DNA of 64,000 bases. Origin: Solenopsis invicta. Its lineage: Eukaryota > Arthropoda > Insecta > Hymenoptera > Formicidae. The position numbers and the translations under genes were made by a program. The notes under the pieces are model-generated. The model saw only the letters and a list, made by a program, of their open reading frames with translations, was not told where the DNA came from and did not search any database. Below are positions 1-10,551 of the stretch, piece after piece (position 1 is the stretch's first letter; the number at the start of each line of letters is the position of its first letter). The DNA is taken from the NCBI RefSeq assembly GCF_016802725.1, contig NC_052665.1:25686501-25750500 (forward strand), written 5' to 3'.

Positions 1-1
1 T

Positions 2-163
2 GATGATGCTTTAGGCAGAGGTTTGGGAAAACCAATGCCACGTGAACAGTCTGATTCCGAAGAGGAAGAAAAACGCGTTGAAGCTCTTAAGAAACTGTCA
101 GACAAACAGAAATTAAAAAGTTTTCAAAAATTAATGCCACGTGAACAGTCTGATTCGGAATGA
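2..163 (+). pseudogene. Exon fragment of a DUF4806-type host gene (partial)
   Basis: The second forward frame is open from the window edge to a TGA at 161-163 and reads as an acidic, charged linker (DDALGRG near the start, then SDSEEEEKR). The DDALGRG-type motif followed by acidic serine runs is, from my memory of the family, typical of the linker of insect DUF4806 proteins; a DUF4806-like exon lies at 16.9 kb on the same strand. A direct duplication with a 97 bp period is visible: the words around 37-59 recur at 134-156, and the second copy brings in the stop. It may therefore be a broken exon or a duplicate. I see no splice donor at its end. Function of DUF4806 proteins is unknown; identity here is an inference. 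Confidence 0.4.
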
Positions 164-310
164 GAAGAGGAAGAGAAACGCGTTATAACTCCTAAAAAAC
201 TAACAGAAAAAAATTAAAAAGAGACATATTACACGGTAACTCTATTTGTCATTATTTTATTATGAAAAAATTGACGTTCATATTTTCATCGTTCTGTTTT
301 TATTTTTAAG

Positions 311-510
311 GTACATACAACAAAATCACCAATACCTAATTTTCCTGCCGATTTGAATGTTACTCCTACAATATTGGACTTAACTGATATTCCGATAATT
401 ATAACCATCAATGAAAATGTTAATAAGACAAACTTAAATTATATGTATAGTAAACAATTTATTAATGAAAATTACGAAATACATACATACATACATACCA
501 TAATAGCATA
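311..510 (+). pseudogene. Coding-like exon after a splice acceptor
   Basis: A T-rich tract ending in AG (309-310) precedes an open frame starting VHTTKSPIPNF and running to a TAA near 510. The proline- and threonine-rich text resembles the linker of DUF4806-type proteins and the exon lies 150 bp after another fragment of the same style. The true 3' border is unclear; a donor near 417 is possible, after which the frame becomes simple AT-rich text. Could also be chance coding potential. Confidence 0.3.
478..500. repeat. ACAT microsatellite
   Basis: About five tandem ACAT units. The following 160 bases hold scattered CATATG/TACATATGTA palindromes but no gene. Confidence 0.8.
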
Positions 511-744
511 AAATACCGAACAAATATTTTGAAAATTCGAACAGTATCATGATATCATATGTATATTCGTACGATATCATGTTGTGTTAAAAAATACATA
601 TGTACAATGTACATATATGTGTGCGTGCAAACGTATACATATGTGGATAATAAATGCATTTATAAAAAATAGATATAATGTTAGCCAACAAATTTTTTGT
701 AAAATATAGAAATCTGAGTTAATAATGAACTTCTAATCCTTTAA

Positions 745-884
745 GGCCCGATTGCACCAACTTTATTTTGGCTTTAAACGAAGTTTAAATATGTGTCTGT
801 CATTGTCTCTCTTTCTGAATAAATAAAGACAGATATATATTTAATTCTTGCTTAAAGCCAAAATAACATTGGTACAATCGGTCC
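745..884. mobile_element. PIF/Harbinger-like MITE, TSD TAA
   Basis: A 140 bp element with imperfect ~40 bp terminal inverted repeats (left GGCCCGATTGCACCAAC, right complement GGACCGATTGTACCAA) flanked by TAA at 742-744 and 885-887. GGGCCCGATTG-type ends and a 3 bp TAA duplication are characteristic of Harbinger MITEs. It has no coding capacity. Confidence 0.75.
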
Positions 885-942
885 TAAGAGACATTTATTT
901 AAATATTTATAATTATACAAATTGCAATAATGCAATATATAT

Positions 943-1351
943 TGTGACGTTGCAGTCCGCTGCAGCGGAGCAGCGTCCCGCCACCGTCACAGAGCGCGGG
1001 TTCGCGTTTGCGCCGGACCGGAAATCGCACCTCTATTACTGCGGTGTCCAAGAGAGGGTCAAATCCGCGTTATTGAACAGCATATTAATTACTCCCTTAT
1101 TTTCATGTCAAAATTTGCAGGCACGTTCGCGGTCGACGAGGGAGCCGGCATTAGGAAGCGGCAAACGAGCAACGACCACGTCGCGAGGAGAAAGAAAAAA
1201 CAGCTAACATCTAAGAGCGCCAGGGTCCTGCAAATGTCCTTCGGCGACACGCCAGGGTCCTGTGAATGCCCTTCGGCGACGCGCCAGGATACGACGTTGG
1301 CACAGCAGCGACCGCAAGGAAGCGCGGATTGGCTGTCGCCACGCACGAACG
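943..1351. mobile_element. GC-rich LTR fragment
   Basis: A sharp switch from AT-rich to GC-rich sequence begins at TGTGACG (943), the style of the other LTR starts here. It contains two tandem copies (about 37 bp) of GGTCCTGNRAATGYCCTTCGGCGACRCGCCAGG-like text around 1223-1290. The other end is not visible, being replaced by a MITE fragment at 1352. Open frames here on both strands are by-products of high GC content. Confidence 0.45.
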
Positions 1352-1624
1352 CTTAGAACATATAAACATAGAAGGAGAATGCCTACTGTTCTTGAAAGAA
1401 AAATATGTCCAGAGAAAGTGAGAAAAAAAATCATAGTTGCCTCTCTCTCTTGTGAGTAACTGCTCAACAGTGCGCATGTGTGGCTTACGTTTGCTTGGCC
1501 GGTTTTATCTATGAAAATAGACTAGGATTCTTTAAGGTTCCAAAGTTATTAAACGTACTCTTTTGCGAAATGTCAAAAGTTAAACAATGGGCTTATATTG
1601 CATTTTATGTCGTAAAAAAGACAA
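1352..1624 (+). mobile_element. Truncated hAT-type MITE (same family as 45836-46280)
   Basis: Starts with the terminal inverted repeat CTTAGAACATATA and follows the copy at 45836 for about 270 bp (shared words CTTGTGAGTAACTGCTCAAC and TTGCTTGGCCGGTTTTATC). The distal half with the second inverted repeat is missing. The full copy shows an 8 bp target duplication, the basis for the hAT assignment. Confidence 0.75.
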
Positions 1625-1639
1625 ACCCACATAGCAATG

Positions 1640-1935
1640 AATCTCCTTAGGATATCCTATTTTGATTGGATTGATCCTATTCTGATCCAAAATATAAAAT
1701 CATCTATAGGGTGTCCTTAGAACATTTGTAATTGCCATTAAAGTCCTTAGTATATCTTATTCTGATCTAAAAAAAAAAATTTTTTTTATTTATAATAATA
1801 TACGAATCCTAACAGCACAAAACGTTCTCAGGATGATCCTGAATCCTGAATATCCAGGGACATGAATAGGATAGGTTTAGAGCGTTACAACATCTCATGG
1901 ACGCCCTTAGGACGTCCCTACGAAGTTTGCCGTCT
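1640..1935. repeat. Diffuse cluster of GGATATCC/GGATCC-type short palindromes
   Basis: Short self-complementary words (AGGATATCCT, AGGATGATCCT, GGATATTCAGG-like, GGACGTCC) recur without a fixed period in otherwise AT-rich sequence. Comparable clusters with a different private word lie at 9.1, 13.7, 15.0 and 16.6 kb. No coding content. Confidence 0.55.
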
Positions 1936-1940
1936 GGATT

Positions 1941-2383
1941 ATAAACACGTCAAACGCGTATGATTTTGATAACCCTATTATTTTTTCATCTACGGGACTA
2001 TTCCGTTAAGCTATATGTAAATACTTAAGTTTTTGAATAGCATATATTAATTATTTAAAACTTGTGCTTTTGCTTTTTTGATTTGAAAGTTCGAAATTTC
2101 TATCTTAAACACAATACTATTGAAAAACATAAATATTATCGACAGACAAAATAAATCCATGGATGAAAAAACCTCGATTTACATCCCAATGAGCAAACAA
2201 TATTTCTAAACGTTTTTAAAATGTATTTTTAATAATTTTTTCATATTTAATTTAATTATTGTATTATATTGGCATATATTTCTAGTTGCATTTTTATTTA
2301 AACAAACAACAGAAGTTATTTCAGATGCTATTTCGCATTTATAAAAATCACTAAAAAAACTATAATTTTATATATATTTATAT
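1941..2383. other. AT-rich, no gene; repeat shared with 49.98-50.12 kb
   Basis: AT-rich sequence without a supported gene. Around 2190-2310 it shares a ~120 bp stretch with 49980-50118 (shared word CTAGTTGCATTTTTATTTAA), so part of it is itself repetitive. Confidence 0.5.
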
Positions 2384-2773
2384 TGTGGCGACCGTTCGCC
2401 ACATACCCAACCGAAAATTCAAAAATAATATTATTTAGGGAAACAAATAACTTATTCAGCAGTTAAGATAAACATGCATAGATAGCAAGCAACACGGCAG
2501 AAAGATATACATAGTAGAGAAGATTCGCAAACAAGAGAAATAATAAACAGCTTCAAATCTGCGGACCAAACGGTCATTCGGAGCTTATATAAAGCGAGCG
2601 AGAGAAGAAACGCGCTCTCTCGCCAAGTATTCTCTAGCTTCAACACATCGTATCTTGTAACTTGGGCGTCTTGGAATTAAACCGAACGTTTAATATTAAA
2701 CCGATAGAAAGCCCACTCGATTTCTTAATTGATTAATTTACTACCGCACACTTAGCATCGATATATACCTAAA
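2384..2773 (+). repeat. Gypsy-1 5' LTR
   Basis: Begins TGTGGCGACCGTTCGCCACA, itself a short hairpin, and matches 8217-8774 except for the MITE and a 36 bp deletion in the latter. A TATATAAAG TATA-like box lies near 2586. The 3' border is placed where the two copies stop matching (after ACCTAAA); the primer-binding site just after it was not assigned to a tRNA. Confidence 0.85.
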
Positions 2774-2911
2774 GTGGTGAAGAACCGACGTGATTTAATT
2801 TAAATTCGCGTTATTTTCGCGACAATCTATAGAAAAACAAAGCCGAATCGGCTCAGAGAATTTGCGTATGCAAGTGTGTGAGTGCACGGACACAAAGAAG
2901 ACGCGTGTAGC

Positions 2912-3660
2912 ATGAGTTTCACTTTGCACGACGACGACGGAGCGGGACCGCGCTCGCAGAGAGAGTCGAGTGCGCTGATGCACGAGCAGCGGACGATGCA
3001 GCAACCTATAATGCAGTCGTTGATGCAGCCAGAGGTGCAGCCCGCTGTGGAAGCTGGACCAGGATTTCTTTTATCTGGCCCTGAGGTGAGCCGAGTAAGC
3101 ATGCGTATGCCACCGTTTACATCTACGGATCCCAAGCTGTGGTTCAGCATCGTGGATCGCAGCTTTCAAGCTGCCGGAATTACGGTCGACACGACTAAAT
3201 TCGGATACGCGTTAACGGCAATCGATCCGCAGTACGCCAGTAAAGTCCGCAATATAATTATGAATCCGCCAACGGAACGGGCATATGAGACGCTGAAAAT
3301 AGAGTTGGTCAAACGCTTGAGCCTATCGCAAAAGCATAAAGAGCGAAGATTACTAGAGCACGAAGAAATAGACGACCGAAAACCATCGCAATTTTTACAA
3401 CATCTCTGTAGTCTCGCCGGGAATGTAGTCGGAGACTAGGTACTCCGTACAATCTGGCTAAGCCGATTGCCGGCATATCTTCAGCCGCATTTGGTTACGC
3501 GCGCGGCAGATCCGTTGGACCGAGTGGCAGACACGGCGGACGCAATTGCGGAGGCTACTCGAGTGCCCGCGTTGTAGATCGCGGAAACGGTGCAAGCTCC
3601 GGCGCCGAACAGCTTCCGCGCGGACGAAGCAGCAACAACGGAGGCTAAATAGGAGTTGCG
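2912..3660 (+). pseudogene. gag: Gypsy-1 gag
   Basis: The first ATG of the long second forward frame (MSFTLHDDD) opens a gag-like protein: a low-complexity start, then the capsid-like segment PPFTSTDPKLWF through a leucine-rich tail, then a basic SR-rich stretch. The frame runs straight on into protease but is cut by three TAG codons (3437-3439, near 3575, near 3650), each explainable as CAG to TAG. No CCHC knuckle is visible; the RSRYRNRSRSRSRDR tract at 3770-3820 may be the nucleic-acid-binding part. Gag would form the cytoplasmic retrotransposon particle. Confidence 0.75.
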
Positions 3661-3899
3661 TTTCGCGCAATTAAGCTTGTCATTGCAACAAGAAATAGCA
3701 GAGCAAATGGCAGCCCTCCGCAAGTCAATTGAGACTATCAGCAAGAGTGCATCGAGCGGAGAGCGTGCCAGAAGTCGGTATCGGAACCGTTCGCGTTCCC
3801 GTTCGCGTGACCGTGGTCACCGAACAAATGGACTGTGCTGGTACTTGGCGATTCGGGCCGGACGCCCGTCGTTGCGAGCCGCTCTGCTCGTCAAGCCAG

Positions 3900-4285
3900 C
3901 AGGGAAACGCGGTGGTCAATCGTTGATGGCGGCAAGCAATTCGCGTCACCAGACGCGCCACCTCTTTATGACAGACCTTAAGACAAAAATAAATTTTTTA
4001 ATTGACACGGGTGCGGACCTTTGGGTCTACCCACAAAGACTGATTCGAGGACCGCGACGGAAATTGACGTATGAACTCTCGGCGGCAAACGGAATGGTTA
4101 TTCATACGTACGGAACGAAAACGTTAACGCTGAATTTCGGACTGCGACGCGCATTCACATGGAGTTTCGTAGTTGTTGACGTATTGAGACCGACTATTGG
4201 CGCAGATTTTTTATCATTTTACGTGGACCTGAGAAACTCCCGATTGATAGATCAAGTCACGAATTTGAGGGGAGGGTTCCGATAG
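3900..4285 (+). pseudogene. Gypsy-1 aspartic protease
   Basis: In the same frame as gag, the retropepsin motif FLIDTGAD (near 3993) is followed by the conserved flap-side text and the IGADFL motif, ending in DLRNSRLIDQ, a normal gypsy protease C-terminus. The active-site DTG is intact, but the frame upstream is broken by stops. The open frame ends at 4285 because the foldback element at 4279 interrupts it. Confidence 0.8.
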
Positions 4286-4408
4286 CGCACATATAACCCG
4301 ATAACCCACCAACCAATCATCTTGACTTATCTAACCCAACCTACGGAAAATCTCTAGGCATCTGCCATTGTGAGTGGTTTGAGTGCTATCGGGATGTGCG
4401 CTATCGGG
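4279..4408 (-). mobile_element. Foldback MITE with conserved core, copy 1 (inside Gypsy-1)
   Basis: Complementary arms (CCGATAGCGCAC at left, GTGCGCTATCGG at right) enclose a ~75 bp core that also occurs at 15195-15338 and 19493-19614. On the minus strand the core runs from ACCACTCACAATGGCAGATG to GATGATTGGTTGGTGG. It separates protease from RT in Gypsy-1. I could not see a clean target duplication. Confidence 0.75.
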
Positions 4409-4424
4409 ACCCGCCGGAATTTGA

Positions 4425-5465
4425 GTGCCAAAACGATGCATTCGCTGTGATGCGCCTTGCATTAAAATGGTCGCAGGAGCGACATCATATCATCAATTAT
4501 TAGCACGGTTTCCGGACGTGACGAGGCCGGAAGGAAACGTCGGCCAGACAAAGCACATCACGCGGCATTACATCAAAACAACGCCAGGATCGCCTGTTGT
4601 ATGCAAGCCTCGAAGACTTGCACCGGAGCGATTGGCGACGGCAAAAGCAGAGTTCCGTAAGATGGTAGAAGTAGGAATTGTCAGGCCATCAAAAAGTAGT
4701 TGGTCAGCGCCTTTACATCTCGTTCCAAAGAAAGGAGAAGAATAGCGACCATGTAGAGATTACAGGGCTCTAAATGCACGGACGGTGCCAGATTGTTACC
4801 CAGTGCGGCATATCCACGTCTTCGCACAGATTTTGCGAAGTAATAGAGTCTTCACAACACTAGAGCTCGTCAGGGCATACTATCAGATGCCAATAGCGGA
4901 GGAGGACATACCGAAGACCGCTATAACGACGCCATTCGGAATGTACGAGTTTGTGTACATGTCCTTTGGTTTACGGAATGCAGCGCAAACCTTTCAACGA
5001 TTTATAGACGGCGTCTTGCACGAACTCGAATTTTGTTACGCGTATATAGACGACATCCTCGTCGCATCGTCGTCGGTCGAGAAATACCACGAACACTTAG
5101 AGATTTTATTTAAGCGATTGCAGGAATATGGAGTGATAATTAATCCTACAAAGTGCGTGTTTGGCCAACCAGAGGTGGAATTCCTTAGATATTTGGTGTT
5201 CGAAGAAGGGACACGACCGTTGCCAGCGCGTGTCAAGGTCATTCTTGAATATCCGATGCCGAAAACAGCGAAGGAATTGCGAAGATACCTCGGAATAGTG
5301 AACTTCAACAGGAGGTTTATATCAAAAGCTGCAGAGACCTTGGCACCTCTTAATGACCTTCTGCACGGGAACGTGCGAGGCAAAGCTCCGGTGGCATGGA
5401 CGCCACAGGCACAACAAGCGTTCGAGGCATCAAGAGAAAGCTTGGCTCAGCCCACGCTTCTCGCA
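4425..5465 (+). pseudogene. pol: Gypsy-1 reverse transcriptase
   Basis: One forward frame carries the RT domain in order: HYIKTTPGSPV, RPSKSSWSAPLHLVPKK, a TAG (4743-4745, probably from TGG, in the GEWRPCRDYRALN block), DCYPVRHI, then FTTLELVRAYYQMPI (where most gypsy RTs have LDL; D replaced by E), TPFGMYEFVYMSFGLRNA and the catalytic YIDDILV. Connection-domain text follows to about 5460, after which the frame slips. The substitution of the first catalytic aspartate region and the stop make it inactive. Confidence 0.85.
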
Positions 5466-5890
5466 TCCAAGAACCGACGCCGAGCACGCTCTGTTTACAA
5501 ACGCATTCAAACACACAATCGGAGCGACCTTGCAAAAGCATGGCGTTGACGGTTGGGAGTCATTAGGTTTTTTCTTGAAAAAAACTTAGCCCAACAGAAG
5601 AGAAATACAGTGCCTTTGACAGGGAGCTATTGGCTATTTATCGTTCCATCAAGTACTTCCAACATATGCTTGAGGCGAGGACGTTCGCAGTTTATACCAA
5701 CCACAAGCCGTTGACCTTTGCGTTTCGGCAGAAATTAGAGAAGAGCACGCCACGTCAATTTCGGCACCTCAACTTCATAGGGCAATTCACGACAGACATA
5801 CGGCATGTGTCCGGTAAAGACAATGTCGTGGCTGACGCGATGTCGAGGATAGAGGAAGTGCAGTCACCAACGAGGACTACGAGGCTTTAG
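5465..5890 (+). pseudogene. Gypsy-1 RNase H
   Basis: Split across frames: TDAEHALFTNAF followed by GATLQKHGVDGW in one frame near 5475-5545, then in another frame the AIYRSIKYFQHMLEAR, YTNHKPLTFAF and DNVVADAMSR blocks (5630-5850) of gypsy RNase H. At least two indels separate the pieces. The expected TDAS-type motif reads TDAE. Confidence 0.75.
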
Positions 5891-5929
5891 CGGAGTCGCA
5901 GAAAGATGACAAGGAGCTTAGACAACTCT

Positions 5930-6618
5930 TAAAGCAGGGATCGAACTTGAAGCTGGAGAAGATGGAAATCCCGGAAGCCGGCGTGGCCATATACTGTGAC
6001 ACGTCAACGGGAACGTCGCGTCCGTTCTTGATGAAACCTTTCCGTTGCGTAGCGTTTTATTTGATTCACAGGTTAACTCATCAGGGCAGACTCGTGGCGG
6101 AGCGCTACGTCTGGCCGTCAATGAGGACAGAGTGCCGGGACTGAGCCCGGTCTTGTATACCTTGCCGAAGGTCACTCGCCATGTGACGGCGCCCTTGGGA
6201 AAATTTGCGGCATTGGGCAGGTTCGAGCATGTCCACTTGGGCATTATCGTGATGCCCGTGTCCGAAGGCAAGAGATACTGTCTCACCTGCGTGGACAGAT
6301 TTACGCGCTGGCCGGAGGCGTTGCCTTGGCCGCTCAGAGACCAGGAAGCAGAGACGGTAGCGAGAGCATTTTATCATGGTTGGATTTGCAGGTTCGGAAC
6401 AGAGTGACAACAGATCAATGCCGCCAATTTGAGTCTCGACTTTTCCAACGGCTAAGCGAGCTCACTGGCACATCGCATCTGAGGATGACTGTTTACCATC
6501 CGCAGGCGAATGGCATGGTGGAAAGATTCCATAGACAGCTCAAGGCCGCCATCAAGTGCCAGGAGAGCAACCGATGGACTGAGGTGCTGCCGACCATCCT
6601 GTTGGGAATACGGGCAGC
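5930..6618 (+). pseudogene. Gypsy-1 integrase core
   Basis: Broken over three frames. The H-H-C-C region is largely unrecognisable. The catalytic core is visible as EHVHLGIIVMP, CVDRFTRWPEA, TTDQCRQFES and NGMVERFHRQLK. In the first block the usual aspartate after HVHL/HVHI is glycine, so the D,D-35-E triad is incomplete; the second aspartate and the glutamate remain. Enzyme would insert the cDNA into chromosomes in the nucleus; this copy cannot. Confidence 0.8.
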
Positions 6619-7182
6619 ATGGCAAGAAGACCTACAGCTGCCGAGCTGGTGTACGAAGAGACGCTTCGACTTCCAGGACAATTCCTGGAGAGGAGGCTGA
6701 CAGATAACGCGGACGACGCCATGGATTTTGTCGGCAGACTGGGGAAGCGCTTGGGCGAGCTACGCCCGGTGGAAGGTACCAGGCACGGCGAACGACGGTC
6801 GTTTGTATTCAGGGACTTGGCGACGTCCGAATGCGTTTTTGTGAGGCAAGATGGACCAAAAGTGATGCTCCAAGCGCAATATGACGGGCCATACGCCGTT
6901 ATCAGGCGAGGAGAGAAAACTTTTGTCGTGCGGGTGCACGACAAAGAAGTAACACTCTCCATCGATAGGTTAAAGCCTGCGTACATTCTTGCAGAAGACA
7001 GACAGAGCAACGGCACGCCGAATTCCACCGTCATTGAGCCGAGACAAGACGAGTGCACGAGGAGCATTCCGAGCGCGGAAGACGACACGCCGGTCCCGCG
7101 TGAGCAATCAGCCAGAGTAACTAGATCCGGGAGGAGAGTACGATTTCCGGACAGATTCCAGGCAGGCTTAAGTCGACAATAA
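6619..7182 (+). pseudogene. Gypsy-1 integrase C-terminal region
   Basis: An uninterrupted 187-codon frame follows on from the integrase core in a different frame: TAAELVYEETLRLPGQF, SFVFRDLATSECVFVRQD and PYAVIRRGEKTFVV (the GPY/F module), then a charged tail with RSGRRVRFPDRF. That tail text is typical of gypsy elements of the mag/K02A2.6-like group. It ends with TAA at 7180-7182. Confidence 0.8.
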
Positions 7183-8216
7183 AAAAGTCAACCGGACTTT
7201 TCTCTGTGTTATATGACAAAATGTCAGATATTCATAGATTTATTGTATAAAGACCCGAGACGCGATTAGTATGAATAATCATTAGTATATATGTATATAA
7301 TAGATAATTTTTTTTTAGTTTCACAACAACATAATCGGTTTCTGTGCAGCTTCAATTCATTTCAATTTCACTTCTGACGTAATCTCTTTGGACACGCATC
7401 AAGCTAGTAAATTAATGTAAATATTAGTAGGAGTTGTTATTTATTATTTATTATAGTATTAATTAGTATTTAGAATTTCGTGACTCTTAGTTCGACCGCG
7501 ATGAAGAAATGTAATTTCGTGACTCACGTCACTGGCAGGGTGTTCGCGCTCTGACTTGAATTGAGAGACTGTGAGACGTCGAAACGAAGTTTTGAGACGG
7601 AGATGGTTTCGGCGACTGCCCGACAAAGAGAATGTGAGTCAACGCGAAGAAGATGTTCCTTTTTCTGACGGATCCGGAGATTACCGCGCTCGAACTGTAA
7701 CTAGCCCAACACAATTGGAACGGACACTATGCTCACGCACGCATCGACGTCTGTCGATAGCGGTACTAACCCGATCTAGGGAAGCGAGCTGTTTCCAAAT
7801 TCACGCACTCTATCTTTCGCGTACTATCTACCTCGAGATTCAATTGCGACTGCGACGCGCGTCTCGCTCTCGCGCTTTATAAAGACAACGATCCTTCCAG
7901 AAAGACTCCGGCGGGAAACCGAGAGATCGTCAACAACATTCCGCTCTCCGGATCTTTCCAGAAGGATCGCCGAATTCCGAAGACGTCAATATTTGTCGCT
8001 ACGTTTGCTGGCAATTCAGCACGGCCCGAGCGCACGCTTCCGCTCGCCGTTTGCCACGCGCGAGCGCATGTTCGCGCTCGCGGCTGTGCCATCGCCTAAC
8101 GACGGCCGGCCTTCGCTTCCCGCTCGCGAACGTCGGTCTCCCGCGAAATCGGGAAAAGAGACAACGCCTCGCACCCCGTCTCCGTTTCTCGCGCCATCCC
8201 GAACACAGGGGGGTCC
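7183..8216 (+). other. Gypsy-1 3' untranslated region with polypurine tract
   Basis: About 1 kb without coding signature: AT-rich to 7480, then GC-richer with many CGCG words. A purine run ACACAGGGGGG (8205-8213) just before the 3' LTR is the likely polypurine tract priming plus-strand DNA. Several short open frames here look like composition artefacts. Confidence 0.6.
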
Positions 8217-8774
8217 TGTGGCGACCGTTCGCCACATGCCCAACCGAAAATTCGAAAATAATATTATTCAGGAAAACAAATAACTTATTCGGCAGTTAAG
8301 ATAAACATGCTTAGATAGCAAGCAACATGGTAGAAGGATATACAAAGTAGAGAAGATTTTCAAACAAGAGAAATAATAAACAGCTTACACGGGTAAGCGT
8401 CCGCGTTGGACGGTGAGTTGCGCCTCCTTTGTCTACCATGTGTACACGGCCCATGATTCGCTAAGTTTATCGTCTTATTATTCAAAAAGTAAGAGTCGAA
8501 TAAAATTTTTGTACAGAAAAAATCGTCTCAGAATTTATCTAAGAACACGTCTTTACAAGGTACCCATGGGTCGTTCTGAATCACCCTGTATAAAGCGGGC
8601 GAGAGAAGAAACGCGCTCTTTCGCCAAGTATTCTCTAGCCTCAATACATCGTATCCTGTAACTCGGGCGTCTTGGAATTAAACCGAACGTTTGATATTAA
8701 ACCGATAGAAAACTCACTCAATTTCTTAATTCATTAATTTACTACCGCACACTTAGCATCGATATATACCCAAA
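8217..8774 (+). repeat. Gypsy-1 3' LTR, carrying a MITE
   Basis: Matches the 5' LTR to both sides of 8388-8588. Relative to the 5' LTR it lost ~36 bp lying between two AGCTT words and gained the MITE, so the LTR pair differs by more than point changes. Confidence 0.85.
8388..8588. mobile_element. Tc1/mariner-type MITE with TA target site
   Basis: A 201 bp insertion in the 3' LTR with short inverted ends CACGGGT / ACCCTG flanked by TA (8386-8387, 8589-8590). The CA[C/G]GGGT end and TA duplication match the mariner-type elements at 17.7-32.7 kb. No coding content. Confidence 0.6.
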
Positions 8775-8865
8775 ATATAAATAATATGCTTTAATTATAC
8801 AGTTCATTTTTTTAATAATATATATTCACCTAATCTATGAGTTATATAAATGTATTAGCATAAAG

Positions 8866-8973
8866 TGTTCACAGATCATCACGAGGGATCTAGTTCGCAG
8901 CAATCGTAGAAGTCAAGCATCGTCCACCGCGGTCACAACTTGGATGAGTAACCGCGTGGGAATTTCCGAAAGA
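8866..8973 (+). repeat. 5S rRNA-derived sequence (pseudogene or SINE), copy 1
   Basis: The text AGAAGTCAAGCATCG, then ACTTGGATGAGTAACCGC and GTGGGAA matches the 3' two-thirds of insect 5S rRNA, including the A-box and C-box parts of its internal RNA polymerase III control region. The 5' third is absent or replaced by CACAGATCATCACGAGGGAT. A second copy with the same leader is at 54991-55093, which argues for a dispersed element rather than a single pseudogene. Confidence 0.65.
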
Positions 8974-9114
8974 AAATTTTCAAGATTTTTTTTGCAAAAA
9001 ACGTTTTTTGAAATGTTACAAAAATATTGTTTTGTTCATTGAAATTATGTGGTGCAAAAATATTTATGTAATATTTTGGAAAAATTCATCAAATTAGAAA
9101 GTCCTAAAAGTTAT

Positions 9115-9295
9115 TTTAAGACATCCATTGAACATCCTCAAAGATCAAATTTGATTATCCAAAGACATCCTGAGGATATCTGAATTACGATATCCTAGAG
9201 CTCTACATAGCGGACATTCAGACATCCACAGGATATCCTTAGGATCTCTTAAGTTTATCTAAGCACATCCTCAGGATATTATATTTTTTGTGTTA
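9115..9295. repeat. Cluster of GGATATCC/CATCCTGAGGATATC palindromes
   Basis: Repeated CATCCTCAGGATATC, GGATATCCTTAGGATC and similar words with no fixed spacing. Every word is nearly self-complementary. Same style as 1640-1935. Confidence 0.6.
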
Positions 9296-9330
9296 AATTT
9301 ATAAATTTTAATACGAAAGAATAAAAAACT

Positions 9331-10515
9331 TGTAAAGATACGACTTTTCTCGCGGTCGCGGATTAGCTCGCCAGTGCCAGGGTCGAGAAAAGAAAAAACT
9401 CCGACTTGTACAGAAATAAAAAAAAAATATTTATTTAATAGTCTCTTTACACTCCGTGTCATATATACAAATAAAAATTTATTATGAAAGGAGGAAGTTG
9501 ACACCTTCGGAACTCGTGTTCCCCGTTTATTCACACGCAGGGAGAACTTAAAACTAAATTATAACGCTCACGCGTAAAGAACTTAAACTAAATTATAACG
9601 CTTGCGGTGTTATTTGAAATTTTAGATACTAATATGTTAGAAAACTTGAACTTAAACACGAAACGCGGATCTTACAAACTAACGCTCGGATACAAAAATT
9701 ATATAAGAAAACGCGGACTTAATACTAACGCAACTTAATATCTAATGCTCGCATGAGGAAAGGACAAAGTTACGCTTGCTACGCTAAGAGGGTGCACGGT
9801 CGGACGAGGAATGCTCGGGACAGTGGATCGAGGGAATTTCCCGAGGAAGGTCCGGCGAGGAAATCGGGACTTCTGGGGAAAAGCGTCGTCGTCGACCTGG
9901 GGTATTATTAATTTGCTCTGAAAACAAGACTAAAGTTAAGAGTCAGAAATATAACATACAAAACAGATAACGGGTAAAGGAGCGGGTAACCGGATATGCC
10001 CGGTATCAGGAGGCCGAGAACGCCCGGCACAGGAAGCCGAAAATGGCTGGTTTCAGGAAGCCGAGAACACCTGGCGCAGGAGTGCGGATAACCGAGTACG
10101 CCCGATATGAGGAAGCCGAGAACACCCAGCCAAGGAGCTCCAAGTAATCCCGGAGTGTCGATACCGGTGATTTGGAACCGACTGGTTGCTCCTTCCTGGT
10201 GTGGCTCCGTATTTATACCCTCTGGCCGCCCACGCAGTCGGAACCACGTGGCTTTCCCACTTTTCGGCGCGCACCCACGCGCACATGCTCGCGCGATGTT
10301 ACGCGTGACGTCACACGACCGGATGCGAGAGCGAGCGAAACGGAGAACAGAACCGACGTCACGTAGCCAGGCGCGCGAGCGAGTGAGACGGAGAACAATA
10401 CTGACATCACGTGACCGGGCGCGCAAGTGAAAGGGTCGGATTGGTATTTTGCGAACGGGTGTGCGAGCGAGAGAAAAAATATAATTTTACCTAACGTAAC
10501 AAAGCTATCGTTACA
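9331..10515 (-). mobile_element. Solo LTR, minus orientation
   Basis: 1185 bp bounded by TGTAAAGATACG and CTATCGTTACA with near-matching flanks AACT (9327-9330) and AATT (10516-10519). Inverted-terminal TGTAA...TTACA ends and a 4 bp duplication fit a gypsy-type LTR. On the minus strand a TATAAAT box lies at about 10211. Internal repeats: AGGAAGCCGAGAACACC-like units at 10010-10130, and about three ~50 bp units containing ACGTCACGTRRCC at 10295-10430. The GC-rich open frames inside are not genes. Confidence 0.7.
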
Positions 10516-10551
10516 AATTAAAAATTAGTATAAAAATTCATTATCTTTTAG

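Larger units (their letters stand above)
2384..8774 (+). mobile_element. Gypsy-1: full-span, decayed Ty3/gypsy LTR retrotransposon
   Basis: Two direct LTRs (2384-2773 and 8217-8774) flank gag, protease, reverse transcriptase, RNase H and integrase in gypsy order. ATAT stands on both outer sides (2380-2383 and 8775-8778), a likely 4 bp target duplication although in AT-rich sequence it is weak evidence. The element is dead: gag has three TAG codons, pol has a TAG and several frameshifts, the first integrase aspartate is replaced, and a small foldback element sits between protease and RT at 4279-4408. It moved through an RNA intermediate; nothing here suggests an envelope gene. Confidence 0.9.

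Noticed and set aside
4425..5549. Active Gypsy-1 polymerase
   Set aside because: Stops, frameshifts and a changed first aspartate region rule out function despite the intact YIDD.
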